From: Candidatus Omnitrophota bacterium | GTDB taxonomy: Bacteria; Omnitrophota; Gorgyraeia; JAFGGP01 | Length of the DNA: 51,195 nucleotides | Reading direction: 5' to 3' | NCBI GenBank assembly: GCA_016930485.1 | Contig: JAFGGP010000011.1 | Coordinates: forward strand, 1-51,195 | Part shown: one piece after another, positions 15,621 through 23,663 of the stretch | Position numbering within the stretch: the stretch's first letter is position 1 | Layout of the letters: the number at the start of each line of letters is the position of its first letter | Position numbers and translations under genes: made by a program | Notes under the pieces: model-generated | Told to the model about the DNA's origin: nothing | Databases searched by the model: none | What the model saw: only the letters and a program-made list of their open reading frames with translations

Positions 15621-16678
15621 TACAGCGGACAGCACAGGCCTTACGACGTTTTCTGACCAGTTACGATATCTATATTGTTATGGTCTGTGCCGTTATTTTG
15701 TTTAACGTCTTTATCCACCTCGGTCAGGTTGAAGAACCGCTGCGTGAATTCCCGGTACGGATGGAGACGACATTACAGGAACGGTTCAGCGATGAGGCGC
15801 TCAGGGAACACCTGCAGGGAAAGCCTTTTTTTGAAATACTCTTTTTCGTGGTCGGGCTCTGCGGCACCGGCGTTTTTCTTCTCGGTCTGGTCTATCTGGG
15901 CCGTTTGATACGGCGGGCACTCCGCGCGCGCAGCTTGCGGGCACTTATTCCCTCGCGGCTCAATAAGGTCCCCTGGGGCCTGGAGCATATTATCAAGAGT
16001 TGCATTGTGCTGGTCTTTATCGGGTATGTCCTGAATTTTTGCGAGGGTATTGTGCTGGCCGGTCTGCGGACGCGGCAGTTTGATGAGAACCTGTTTATGC
16101 TTATTAACACGGTTCTTATGGATATCGGGATCGTCGGTATCATGTTTTACTTTATCAAAAAGGTGCACCATAGCCCGTTTGTTTCTCTGGGGTTTCATTC
16201 CCGGACCCCCCTCGCCGATATCAAGACCGGACTGCGGGGATATATAACGATTATACCGGTTCTGGCAGTTGTGCTGTCTCTTACATCCGTAATCGTCAAG
16301 GCCATTCAATATGAAATTCCGCCTCAGCCTATCTTTGACATTTTTTTTGAAGAGACGGATACGCGGATGTTAACCGCGTCATTTCTCTTTGTTATTTTTT
16401 TGGGACCTCTGGTAGAAGAGATGTTTTTCAGGGGATTTTTGTACCCCGCCCTCAGGGCGCGGACAGGGCGTCTGTTGGGGATGATGATCAGCGCGGCGTT
16501 ATTTTCCGCCCTGCACACAAACCTTGTTGGTTTTGCCCCGATTTTTATATTAGGCATGTTGCTTGCCTTTCTCTACGAACGCACCGGCAGCTTATTCTCT
16601 TCCCTGAGCGTCCACATTCTCCATAACGGCCTGGTGAGCTCTTTTGTTATATGCCTGAAGGCGATAGGGGGCGCCTAA
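15617..16678 (+). CDS. CPBP-family intramembrane glutamic endopeptidase
   Basis: A 353-residue integral membrane protein with about eight hydrophobic segments and a C-terminal CPBP (Abi/CAAX-like) domain. The catalytic motif is EEMFFRGFLYPALR (E267, E268, R272), followed by ALHTN (H300) and the HILHNG motif (H333, H336), which together form the active site of Rce1-type proteases. The start is the ATG at 15617 that overlaps the tatD stop codon; an upstream in-frame GTG at 15572 lies inside tatD. Substrates are unknown. In bacteria such proteins have been linked to peptide processing or immunity to bacteriocins, but nothing here points to a bacteriocin. Confidence 0.88.
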   Translation: MIQRTAQALRRFLTSYDIYIVMVCAVILFNVFIHLGQVEEPLREFPVRMETTLQERFSDEALREHLQGKPFFEILFFVVGLCGTGVFLLGLVYLGRLIRRALRARSLRALIPSRLNKVPWGLEHIIKSCIVLVFIGYVLNFCEGIVLAGLRTRQFDENLFMLINTVLMDIGIVGIMFYFIKKVHHSPFVSLGFHSRTPLADIKTGLRGYITIIPVLAVVLSLTSVIVKAIQYEIPPQPIFDIFFEETDTRMLTASFLFVIFLGPLVEEMFFRGFLYPALRARTGRLLGMMISAALFSALHTNLVGFAPIFILGMLLAFLYERTGSLFSSLSVHILHNGLVSSFVICLKAIGGA

Positions 16679-16682
16679 TCCG

Positions 16683-17738
16683 ATGACGCAGAGGCTGACA
16701 CCGACCGTATGGTGGAATGACGGTCAGGTCAAATACATCGATCAGACGCGGCTGCCGTGCGAGCACGTCATTGCCTCATGCGATACCGTTGAGTTGTTAT
16801 GGGAGGCGATAAGGACGCTTAAGATCAGGGGGGCCCCGGCCCTCGGTGTTGCGGCTGCACTGGGTGTCGTGCTTGGGATCAGGAGTCTGGAACCAGCTAC
16901 ACATAAAGAGGTTATGAACGATGTTGAAGGACTTGCGACATATCTCGGTTCTGCACGTCCGACCGCGGTAAATCTTTTTTGGGCACTGGCTAGGATGAAG
17001 AAGGCCGTTGCCGGTCTCGCTACCCGGACGGTCGACGAATTGAAAGAGGCGCTGTTTCAGGAGGCCATGCTGATCATTGAGGAAGACCGGCAGACCTGCC
17101 GTCTCATCGGCAGGTACGGTGAGGGGCTTATCGCCGATGGGGACAGCATCCTCACGCACTGTAATGCGGGGAGGCTTGCGACCTATGATTATGGGACTGC
17201 CCTCGGGGTTATCTACAGCGCACAGGAGGCGGGGAAAAAGATTTCGGTATACGCCGATGAGACTCGTCCGCTTCTTCAGGGCGGCAGGTTGACGGCATGG
17301 GAGTTGCTTAACTCCGGGATTGATGTAACGGTGATTTGCGATAATATGGCTGCCGATCTTATGGCACGGGGGAAAATCGCAAAGGTGATTGTGGGTGCAG
17401 ACCGCATCGCGGCTAACGGCGACACGGCGAATAAGATAGGAACCTACGGTCTGGCGGTGCTGGCCCGTTTTCATGCCATCCCTTTTTATATCGCGGCACC
17501 GTCTTCGACCTTTGACCTGACACTCGCAGACGGGGCATCTATCCCGGTTGAGCAGCGTGACAAAAAGGAAGTGACCGAGTTCGGTGGCGCATGCATAGCG
17601 CCCGAGTCGGTGGCGGTGTATAACCCGGCCTTTGATGTGACACCGCACACCCTTATCAGTATCTTTATCACCGACCGGGGGATCATTCATCCGCCGTTTG
17701 CAGAGAATATTAAAGAGAAAATGGCGTCTAGCGGATAA
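16683..17738 (+). CDS. mtnA: S-methyl-5-thioribose-1-phosphate isomerase-type enzyme
   Basis: A 351-residue member of the MtnA/eIF2B-alpha family. The family blocks RGAPALG (49-55), LTHCNAGRLATYDYGTALG with the catalytic C160, and VGADRIAANGDTANKIGTYG with the catalytic D240 are all present. MtnA converts methylthioribose 1-phosphate to methylthioribulose 1-phosphate in methionine salvage. No other salvage gene is in the window. Related isomerases act on other sugar phosphates (ribose 1,5-bisphosphate, 5-deoxyribose 1-phosphate), so the substrate is less certain than the fold. It starts 4 bases after the CPBP gene and is probably the last gene of that operon. Confidence 0.88.
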   Translation: MTQRLTPTVWWNDGQVKYIDQTRLPCEHVIASCDTVELLWEAIRTLKIRGAPALGVAAALGVVLGIRSLEPATHKEVMNDVEGLATYLGSARPTAVNLFWALARMKKAVAGLATRTVDELKEALFQEAMLIIEEDRQTCRLIGRYGEGLIADGDSILTHCNAGRLATYDYGTALGVIYSAQEAGKKISVYADETRPLLQGGRLTAWELLNSGIDVTVICDNMAADLMARGKIAKVIVGADRIAANGDTANKIGTYGLAVLARFHAIPFYIAAPSSTFDLTLADGASIPVEQRDKKEVTEFGGACIAPESVAVYNPAFDVTPHTLISIFITDRGIIHPPFAENIKEKMASSG

Positions 17739-17756
17739 CCCTGTACCACACAGGGT
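17738..17756 (+). other. Short hairpin after mtnA
   Basis: A 7-bp stem, ACCCTGT at 17738-17744 and ACAGGGT at 17750-17756, with a 5-nt loop right at the mtnA stop codon. No T-run follows, so a role as intrinsic terminator is doubtful; it could shield the 3' end of the mRNA. Confidence 0.35.
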
Positions 17757-17765
17757 GCGAGTAAA

Positions 17766-17845
17766 ATTAAATATCAAAAATCAAATAGCAAAATGACCCT
17801 TCGATGCAACTCAGGGCAGGCAAATGCAAAATTCAAAAAAAGCAA
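17766..17845. repeat. Heptad tract and dispersed repeat before thiL
   Basis: The spacer starts with 7-nt units (AAATATC, AAAAATC, AAATAGC, AAAATGA) nearly identical to those at 23468 and following. Then comes a stretch with CCCT at 17797-17800 and AGGG at 17813-17816 that resembles common dispersed palindromes. The heptad part ends where the 36-bp repeat begins. Confidence 0.5.
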
Positions 17846-17881
17846 TGTAGCCCACATTTCAATGTGGGGAAAATAGATTCC
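17846..17881. repeat. 36-bp dispersed repeat with hairpin, copy 2
   Basis: It differs from 8789-8824 at only two positions, in the hairpin loop and just after the stem. The CCCACATT/AATGTGGG stem is unchanged. It ends 12 bases before the likely thiL start codon. The reading frame stays open through it, which would give a spurious N-terminal extension to thiL if an upstream ATG were used. Confidence 0.75.
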
Positions 17882-17893
17882 GGGTCAAGCTTG

Positions 17894-18829
17894 ATGAATA
17901 AAACAGTGAAGACAAAGTTTACGGAAGATGCGTGGATTGCGTGGCTTAAAAGGAAACTGAGGCCCGGACGGGGGGTAATGCGTTCTGTCGGCGATGACTG
18001 TGCGGTTATCAAAACGGCTTCTGCCGAATCGTTTCTAGTTACCTCCGATATGGTTATCGAGGGTACCCATTTTTTGCTCAGCGACGCTACTGCCCGTGAG
18101 ATAGGGCACAAGGCAATGGCGGTCTCTCTCAGCGATATCGCCGCTATGGCCGGTATCCCGCGGTGGGCAACGGCGTCGGTCGGTATTCCGGGTCACATGA
18201 GCCGGAAATTTCTCACAGACCTTTTTTACGGCCTTACCACGGTACTGGAAAAATACGGTGGGGTGCTGGTTGGCGGTGATACGAATCGCTCCGAAAAACT
18301 GGTAATCGACGTTACCCTGATCGGAGAGGCGCCCGGCGGCTCTTTTCTCGGGCGGGATACCGCGCGCCCGGGAGACCTGCTGCTTGTGACCGGGAGATTA
18401 GGCGGTTCAGGAAGCGCGGGAAGACATCTGCGATTTACTCCCCGCATAAAAGAGGCACAGTTTATCAGGAGGTATCTTGCTCCTACCGCTATGATTGACC
18501 TCTCAGACGGATTGGCGCAGGACCTGAAGAGGCTCTGTGATGAAAGCGGGACAGGGGCCCTTCTCTATCAGGAAGAGATTCCGTTACGGAGAGGGTGCAC
18601 TGTCGATAACGGACTTTATGACGGAGAGGATTTTGAGCTGTTATGTGCCATTGAGCCAGGCGCTCTTTCCGAAAAGCAGCGCACCCGGTTCAAAAAGGAA
18701 TATAATATTCCCCTCACCGTTATCGGCCGGATGAGAGAGAAAAAAGAAGGCATCTTTCTCGAGGACGCGGCCGGACAAAAAAAAAGAGTATCGCATGCAA
18801 AAGCATTTCAGCATTTCGGTCTTAGTTAA
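17894..18829 (+). CDS. thiL: Thiamine-monophosphate kinase
   Basis: A 311-residue enzyme that phosphorylates thiamine phosphate to the active diphosphate cofactor. Family signatures are the early GDDCAVI ATP/metal motif, TSDMVIEGTHF, the KAMAVSLSDIAAMAG helix, and VGGDTNRS. A longer frame begins at an ATG at 17804, but its first 30 codons come from a dispersed repeat, so I chose the ATG at 17894 (MNKTVKTKF). No strong ribosome-binding site precedes it. tsaE starts 2 bases after its stop. In several bacteria thiL also lies next to tsaE-tsaB. Confidence 0.92.
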   Translation: MNKTVKTKFTEDAWIAWLKRKLRPGRGVMRSVGDDCAVIKTASAESFLVTSDMVIEGTHFLLSDATAREIGHKAMAVSLSDIAAMAGIPRWATASVGIPGHMSRKFLTDLFYGLTTVLEKYGGVLVGGDTNRSEKLVIDVTLIGEAPGGSFLGRDTARPGDLLLVTGRLGGSGSAGRHLRFTPRIKEAQFIRRYLAPTAMIDLSDGLAQDLKRLCDESGTGALLYQEEIPLRRGCTVDNGLYDGEDFELLCAIEPGALSEKQRTRFKKEYNIPLTVIGRMREKKEGIFLEDAAGQKKRVSHAKAFQHFGLS

Positions 18830-18831
18830 CC

Positions 18832-19311
18832 ATGAGAAAAAAATTCTTATCTGCTTCGCCCGCTGATACCACTGCCTTGGGCCGTTTTTTGGGGATGCGC
18901 CTTGAGAGGGGTGACTGCCTTGCCCTTTTTGGAGAGCTTGGCAGCGGTAAGACCACCCTCATTAAAGGAGTAGTCGATAGCGCCTTAAGCGGGGCACCGG
19001 TTGAAGTGACGAGTCCGACCTTTTGCCTGGTTAATGTATACACCGCCACGGCACGCCCGGCTGTTTATCATATTGACCTATACCGCATCAAGGGCGTATC
19101 TGAATTATCAGGGATTGGATGGGATGAATATGTCACGAGCCGGGAGGGGGCCTCGATTATCGAGTGGGCCGATAAGGCGGTTGATTTTCTGCCCGAGGAC
19201 TACCTAAAGATAGAATTAGAACATCTGGAGAAAGATTTCCGGCTTATTACCATAAGTGCCCTGACAAAGAAATACAGGAGATTTGTAGTGTTTCCGGGAC
19301 ATCAAGCATGA
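18832..19311 (+). CDS. tsaE: tRNA t6A synthesis ATPase TsaE
   Basis: A 159-residue P-loop ATPase needed, with TsaB, TsaC and TsaD, for the threonylcarbamoyl modification of A37 in tRNAs that read ANN codons. The Walker A motif GELGSGKTTLIKG lies near residues 31-43, TSPTFCLVN follows, and YHIDLYR plus the late IIEWADK motif are characteristic. The gene overlaps tsaB by 4 nt. tsaC and tsaD are not in the window. Confidence 0.95.
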   Translation: MRKKFLSASPADTTALGRFLGMRLERGDCLALFGELGSGKTTLIKGVVDSALSGAPVEVTSPTFCLVNVYTATARPAVYHIDLYRIKGVSELSGIGWDEYVTSREGASIIEWADKAVDFLPEDYLKIELEHLEKDFRLITISALTKKYRRFVVFPGHQA

Positions 19312-20012
19312 AGATACTAGGGATAGAGACCTCTTCACCTGTCATCGGATGTGCCCTCCTTTCCGATACATGTCTTGTCGCGCAGCTTGAGGGTAGCTTT
19401 GGGAAGGGGCAGTCCTCTGTCCTTGTGCCGCTTCTTGCCGATCTCTTTAAGCATGCGCAGATGACGCTGGATGACGTGGACGGACTGGCGATAAGCATGG
19501 GCCCCGGTTCGTTTACCGGACTCCGAGTCGGTTTTGCCAGCGTCAAGGCCATTGCCTATACAAAAAAACTGCCGGTGGCCGGAATCCCGACACTTGATGC
19601 GATCGCCCATAACGCCCTCTCCTGTACCTGCGGTACTATCGCGGTTATTCTTGACGCCAGGAAAGACAGGGTGTACGCGGCGTTCTATGAATCAGACGGA
19701 TATTCGCTGAAGCGCTGTTCACCCTATCTCCTGGACAATATCACTATGGTATTAGGGCGGTTAAAGGCGGTATCGAAAAATAAAAAAAGCTGTTATATAC
19801 TCGGCGACGGCATCACGGCTTACGGACCGGCGCTGAAAAAAAAGGTAGGCGCAAAGAAGACGGTATTCGGCCCTCCCGAGACGTGGTTGCCGCGGGCAAG
19901 CACGATTGCCGTATTAGGCATGAAGAATCTGAAAAAGAAAAAAGAGCTGGATATCATTACCGCAAGTCCGTTATATCTGTACGAGAGGTACTGCAATGTC
20001 AGAGTACGATGA
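19308..20012 (+). CDS. tsaB: tRNA t6A synthesis protein TsaB
   Basis: A 234-residue ASKHA-fold protein that supports TsaD in t6A synthesis. The start MKILGIETSS and the GPGSFTGLRVG block (near residue 65) are diagnostic, followed by GIPTLDAIA. It lacks the metal-binding His pair of TsaD, as expected for TsaB. Translation is probably coupled to tsaE (ATGA overlap) and to alr (17-nt overlap). Confidence 0.94.
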   Translation: MKILGIETSSPVIGCALLSDTCLVAQLEGSFGKGQSSVLVPLLADLFKHAQMTLDDVDGLAISMGPGSFTGLRVGFASVKAIAYTKKLPVAGIPTLDAIAHNALSCTCGTIAVILDARKDRVYAAFYESDGYSLKRCSPYLLDNITMVLGRLKAVSKNKKSCYILGDGITAYGPALKKKVGAKKTVFGPPETWLPRASTIAVLGMKNLKKKKELDIITASPLYLYERYCNVRVR

Positions 20013-21249
20013 TTCAAAGCGCCGGTTTTTGAAACAGTTATCACGGCCGACGTGGCTTGAAATCAACCTGGAACACCTACGTGGAAACTTCCGGTCGTTA
20101 AGGTCTGTGACGGGGGCGGACGTATCCATTATGGCCATTGTCAAGATGCAGGCATACGGACACGGCCTTACCCCGGTGGCGACACTTCTTGAGAAGGAAG
20201 GGTGTACCTTTTTTGGCGTGAGTTCACCCGGAGAGGTGAAGCAGCTGCGGGATGTGGGTATTGTCTCACCGATTTTGATGCTGGGTGCCTTTCAGCAAAA
20301 TGACCTTCCACTTCTTGCCAGGCTTAAGACTTCGATACTGATTTCCGGGATAGAGCAGGTGCAGATTCTCCACCAGCTGGAGCAGACAGAACGCAGACAG
20401 ATAAGGATGCACATTAAGGTAGATACCGGGATGGGGCGCCTGGGGGTGTGGTATGAGGAGTTCGGACATTTTCTTGACCGGTTTCTCAAACTGTTTGACC
20501 CCTCGGCCGTCGAGGGCATCTGTACCCATTTTTCAAGTTCTGATATCACCGAGGACACGTTTACAGAACTGCAGCTAGAGCGGTTTGAAGGGGCGCTGAC
20601 CATAGCCAGAAAAAAAGGGGTTGTCCCGTCCTATATCCATGCCGCCAACAGTGCCGGTGTGATGAGGACATCAAAGAGTCATTTCAATCTTGTCAGACCC
20701 GGCCTTGTCCTCTACGGCGTCCATCCCCTGAAGGGCCCCTCCGAAAAGACAGTGCCCCTCAGAGAGGTGATGGAGCTTAAAAGCAGGGTGACCCACATAA
20801 AATGTGTCCCCGCCGGGGTTCCGGTCAGCTATGGCCGGGCATATACGACACCCTCTGAGACAAAACTAGGGGTTGTACCGGTAGGGTATGCGGATGGTTA
20901 TCCGCGCTCCCTGAGCGGGAAGGCGCGCGTGCTGATTAAAGGGGGTATTTTTCCGGTTGTCGGGACCATCTGCATGGACCATATCATCGTCGATCTGGGC
21001 TCTTCATCGCAAGTCGCTGTAGGAGATGATGTTACATTGATAGGGTCAGACGGCGAAAGTACGATCACGATAAGCGAGACGGCGGAGCTGGCAGGGACTA
21101 TTCCATACGAGATTATGACCTCTCTCGGTAAGTCTTTATCTAAGTTATATAAAATACAGACATTAGGGGATTTGACAACCTCTGTATCTTTAGTATATAA
21201 TGAACAAACTTTAGAAGACTATAACCCACTATCAACAACACAAGGATGA
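19996..21249 (+). CDS. alr: Alanine racemase
   Basis: A 417-residue PLP enzyme that makes D-alanine for peptidoglycan. The PLP lysine is K50 in VKMQAYGHG, where most family members have K-A-N/D-A-Y-G-H-G, so M51 and Q52 are unusual. The second catalytic base, Y279 in VSYGRAYTTP, and the GTICMDHIIVDLG block are conserved. It is about 40 residues longer than a typical racemase; roughly the last 30 residues (after IQTLGDLTT) look non-conserved and their DNA holds a strong promoter for ilvB. The start overlaps tsaB by 17 nt. The tsaE-tsaB-alr order suggests a housekeeping operon. Confidence 0.92.
   Translation: MSEYDDSKRRFLKQLSRPTWLEINLEHLRGNFRSLRSVTGADVSIMAIVKMQAYGHGLTPVATLLEKEGCTFFGVSSPGEVKQLRDVGIVSPILMLGAFQQNDLPLLARLKTSILISGIEQVQILHQLEQTERRQIRMHIKVDTGMGRLGVWYEEFGHFLDRFLKLFDPSAVEGICTHFSSSDITEDTFTELQLERFEGALTIARKKGVVPSYIHAANSAGVMRTSKSHFNLVRPGLVLYGVHPLKGPSEKTVPLREVMELKSRVTHIKCVPAGVPVSYGRAYTTPSETKLGVVPVGYADGYPRSLSGKARVLIKGGIFPVVGTICMDHIIVDLGSSSQVAVGDDVTLIGSDGESTITISETAELAGTIPYEIMTSLGKSLSKLYKIQTLGDLTTSVSLVYNEQTLEDYNPLSTTQG
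21172..21201 (+). promoter_or_regulatory. Consensus sigma-70 promoter for the ilv operon
   Basis: TTGACA at 21172-21177 and TATAAT at 21196-21201 are both perfect matches, 18 bases apart. The promoter lies inside the 3' end of alr and points toward ilvB, whose start is about 50 bases downstream. The short leader leaves little room for a T-box or peptide attenuator, and I see neither. Confidence 0.8.
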
Positions 21250-21251
21250 CT

Positions 21252-22937
21252 ATGAAAAAAATGACCGGTGCTCACATTTTGGTTGAGTCTCTCTTAAAAG
21301 AGGGTGTTGAGGTGATGTTTGGCTACCCCGGGGGGTCGGTGTTGCCGTTTTTTGATGTCCTGATGGATGCCCCGCTCCGGCATGTGCTGATGCGTCATGA
21401 GCAGGCCGCTGCGCATGCGGCGGATAGTTATGCCCGCGTTACCGGAAAAGTAGGGGTGTGTGTTGCTACATCAGGCCCCGGGGCAACGAATCTGGTAACC
21501 GGCATCGCAAATGCATACATGGACTCTATACCGATGGTGGCGATTACCGGGCAGGTCAAGACATTCCTTATCGGCAATGACGCGTTTCAGGAAGCCGACG
21601 TCACTGGTATTACCCGGCCGATCACCAAACACAATTATCTGGTCAAGGATGTGCGCAATCTTGCGCGTATCGTGAAGGAGGCCTTTTATATTGCCTCGAC
21701 CGGCAGGCCGGGTCCGGTGGTGATTGATCTGCCGGTGGACGTGACGGTGGCAGAGACCGAATTTACCTATCCCAAGTCCGTCACTATCAGGAGCTACAAG
21801 CCGACCTACAAGGGCCACGTCAAACAGATAGAAAAGGCCGCCGACGTCATTGTAAAGAGCAAGCGTCCGGTGCTGTATGTGGGCGGCGGCATTATCTTGG
21901 CAAACGCATCGCAGGAACTCAGGGAGTTTGTCTCGAAGACGGGAATCCCGATCACAACGACTCTTCTTGCGCTGGGGTCATTTCCGGAGACAGACCCCTT
22001 GGCTCTGGAGATGCTGGGGATGCACGGTACGGCGTACGCCAATCATGCGGTTCAGGAGTCCGATCTTTTAATTGCGATCGGCGCCCGATTCGATGACCGG
22101 GTGACAGGGAAGCTTGATGAATTTGCCCCTCACGCCCAGATTATCCATATCGATATCGATCCGACCGCGATCAGCAAGAATGTAGAGGTGGATATTCCCA
22201 TAGTGGGCGACTGTAAGCACGTCTTGAGGGAACTGAACAAGATCGCGAAACCCCCGAAGATCGACACGTGGATTAAGCAGATCAAGACATGGAAAAAGAA
22301 GTATCCGCTTAAGTATGATACAAAGACGCCCGGACTTGCCCCCCAGTTTGTTATTGAAAAGCTCTATGAGGCGACACAGGGTAAGGCAGTGATTGCCACC
22401 GGCGTGGGCCAACACCAGATGTGGGCCGCCCAGTTCTATAAGTATTCGCTGCCCCGGCACTTTGTTTCTTCGGGCGGATTGGGAACGATGGGTTTCGGCT
22501 TTCCGGCGGCGATCGGGGCGCAGGTGGGAAGGCCGAATGAAACGGTGATCTGTATTGACGGGGACGGCAGTTTTCAGATGACCAGTCAGGAACTGGCAAC
22601 GGCCGTCGTTGAGAAGCTGCCGATAAAGATCGCCCTGATCGATAACGGTTATCTGGGGATGGTGAGGCAGTGGCAGGAGCTTTTCTACAAGAAGCGCTAT
22701 TCCCATACATGTATCGGTGATACATGCCCGCCTGACTTTATAAAACTGGCAGAGGCCTACGGTGCGTGCGGGATTCGGGTTACCAAGGAGGCGGAGGTGA
22801 TGCCTGCTATAAAGGAGGCCCTCAAGATAAAAGACAGGCCGTGCCTCCTGGATTTTCGTGTGAGGCGGGAAGAGAATGTATTTCCCATGGTGGCCGCCGG
22901 GCGCCCCTTGCACGAAATGCTGGGGGCTATGGCGTAA
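21252..22937 (+). CDS. ilvB: Acetolactate synthase large subunit
   Basis: A thiamine diphosphate enzyme of about 561 residues that makes acetolactate or acetohydroxybutyrate, the first shared step of valine, leucine and isoleucine synthesis. The N-terminal GVEVMFGYPGGSVLPFFD, the catalytic-Glu block MRHEQAAAHAADSYARVTG, the FAD-region RFDDRVTGKL, and the ThDP motif GDGSFQMTSQELATAV are present. An ATG at 21246 overlaps the alr stop codon, but the ATG at 21252 has AAGGA 5 bases upstream and gives the usual MKKMTGA start. It forms an operon with ilvN. Confidence 0.96.
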   Translation: MKKMTGAHILVESLLKEGVEVMFGYPGGSVLPFFDVLMDAPLRHVLMRHEQAAAHAADSYARVTGKVGVCVATSGPGATNLVTGIANAYMDSIPMVAITGQVKTFLIGNDAFQEADVTGITRPITKHNYLVKDVRNLARIVKEAFYIASTGRPGPVVIDLPVDVTVAETEFTYPKSVTIRSYKPTYKGHVKQIEKAADVIVKSKRPVLYVGGGIILANASQELREFVSKTGIPITTTLLALGSFPETDPLALEMLGMHGTAYANHAVQESDLLIAIGARFDDRVTGKLDEFAPHAQIIHIDIDPTAISKNVEVDIPIVGDCKHVLRELNKIAKPPKIDTWIKQIKTWKKKYPLKYDTKTPGLAPQFVIEKLYEATQGKAVIATGVGQHQMWAAQFYKYSLPRHFVSSGGLGTMGFGFPAAIGAQVGRPNETVICIDGDGSFQMTSQELATAVVEKLPIKIALIDNGYLGMVRQWQELFYKKRYSHTCIGDTCPPDFIKLAEAYGACGIRVTKEAEVMPAIKEALKIKDRPCLLDFRVRREENVFPMVAAGRPLHEMLGAMA

Positions 22938-22950
22938 CGGAGAAACCACT

Positions 22951-23463
22951 ATGCCAAAAAAGAAAAACGGACAGACGCAAAAACGAAAAATCGGCAGGCA
23001 CATCATTACCGCACTGGTGGAAAACCACTTCGGCGTGCTCGCTCACGTATCCGGTCTCTTTAGCGCCAGGGGCTTTAATATCGCGAGCCTTGCCGTTGGC
23101 GAGACAGAAGACCCGACCGTGTCGCGGATGACGATCGTGGTCGAGGCGGACGACCGTACTCTGGAACAGGTAAAGAAACAACTGAACCGGTTAATCGATG
23201 TTATCAAGGTTGTCGAACTGACCGGGAAGGACTTTATTGATCGGGAACTGATTCTGGTGAAGGTCAAGATCAGTTCGAAGACACGGGCCGAAATTATACA
23301 GATCGTCGATGTATTTGATGCGAAGATCGTCCAGGCGACCGATCAGACAATTACTATCGAGGCAACGGGAGACCAGCAAAAAACCCAGGCGTTTCTTGAG
23401 CTCCTGGAAAAATATGGCATAGCGGAGGTCGTGCGGACGGGTCGCATCGCGATGGAGAGGTAA
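22951..23463 (+). CDS. ilvN: Acetolactate synthase small (regulatory) subunit
   Basis: A 170-residue regulatory subunit with an N-terminal ACT domain (HIITALVENHFGVLAHVSGL at about residues 14-33, then FSARGFNIASLAVGETED) and the conserved C-terminal half. It confers feedback inhibition by valine in known systems. The ATG at 22951 follows CGGAG by 8 bases; an in-frame ATG at 22876 lies inside ilvB and would add 25 non-conserved residues. A repeat-rich 200-base spacer separates it from ilvC. Confidence 0.94.
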   Translation: MPKKKNGQTQKRKIGRHIITALVENHFGVLAHVSGLFSARGFNIASLAVGETEDPTVSRMTIVVEADDRTLEQVKKQLNRLIDVIKVVELTGKDFIDRELILVKVKISSKTRAEIIQIVDVFDAKIVQATDQTITIEATGDQQKTQAFLELLEKYGIAEVVRTGRIAMER

Positions 23464-23549
23464 AACCAAATATCAAAAATCAGACATCAGAAACACGACC
23501 TGGCTTTTCCCGCGCAGAATGTGTGTTTTTGATTTTTGGTATTTGGTTT
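23463..23549. repeat. AT-rich heptad inverted repeat between ilvN and ilvC
   Basis: Arms at 23463-23482 and 23530-23549 are complementary at 19 of 20 positions, separated by a 47-nt loop. Both arms are made of 7-nt units (AAATATC and AAAAATC on the left; TTTTTGA, TTTTTGG and TATTTGG on the right). The same unit type occurs before thiL. Confidence 0.75.
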
Positions 23550-23575
23550 TTGATTTTAATAATACATTTATTAAG

Positions 23576-23645
23576 CCTTCAGCTCTCAGCTCTCAGCCCT
23601 CAGCTTTCAGCAACTAGAGGCTGATAGCTGAAGGTTGGCAGCTTA
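23576..23645. repeat. CAGCT-type heptad inverted repeat before ilvC
   Basis: The left side reads as TCAGCTC, TCAGCTC, TCAGCCC, TCAGCTT. Arms at 23576-23590 and 23620-23634 match at 14 of 15 positions. It directly follows the AT-rich heptad element and ends about 8 bases before the ilvC ribosome-binding site. Related copies lie at 33606, 40068 and 41057. Confidence 0.8.
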
Positions 23646-23663
23646 AAAAAAAGGGGAGGTACA

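Noticed and set aside
17804-17893. N-terminal extension of ThiL from the ATG at 17804
   Set aside because: These 30 codons are translated from dispersed repeat DNA, and a nearly identical peptide ([12 protein letters not shown]) appears when the other repeat copy near 8789 is translated.
22876-22950. Start of ilvN inside ilvB
   Set aside because: The 25 added residues are not conserved, while the ATG at 22951 has a ribosome-binding site.
22068-23006. Long antisense open frame opposite ilvB and ilvN (312 codons)
   Set aside because: It is a shadow of strongly coding + strand genes, with an unprotein-like composition rich in H, R, C and P. The same holds for the long antisense frames opposite mtnA (16797-17777) and DUF1015 (48704-49660).
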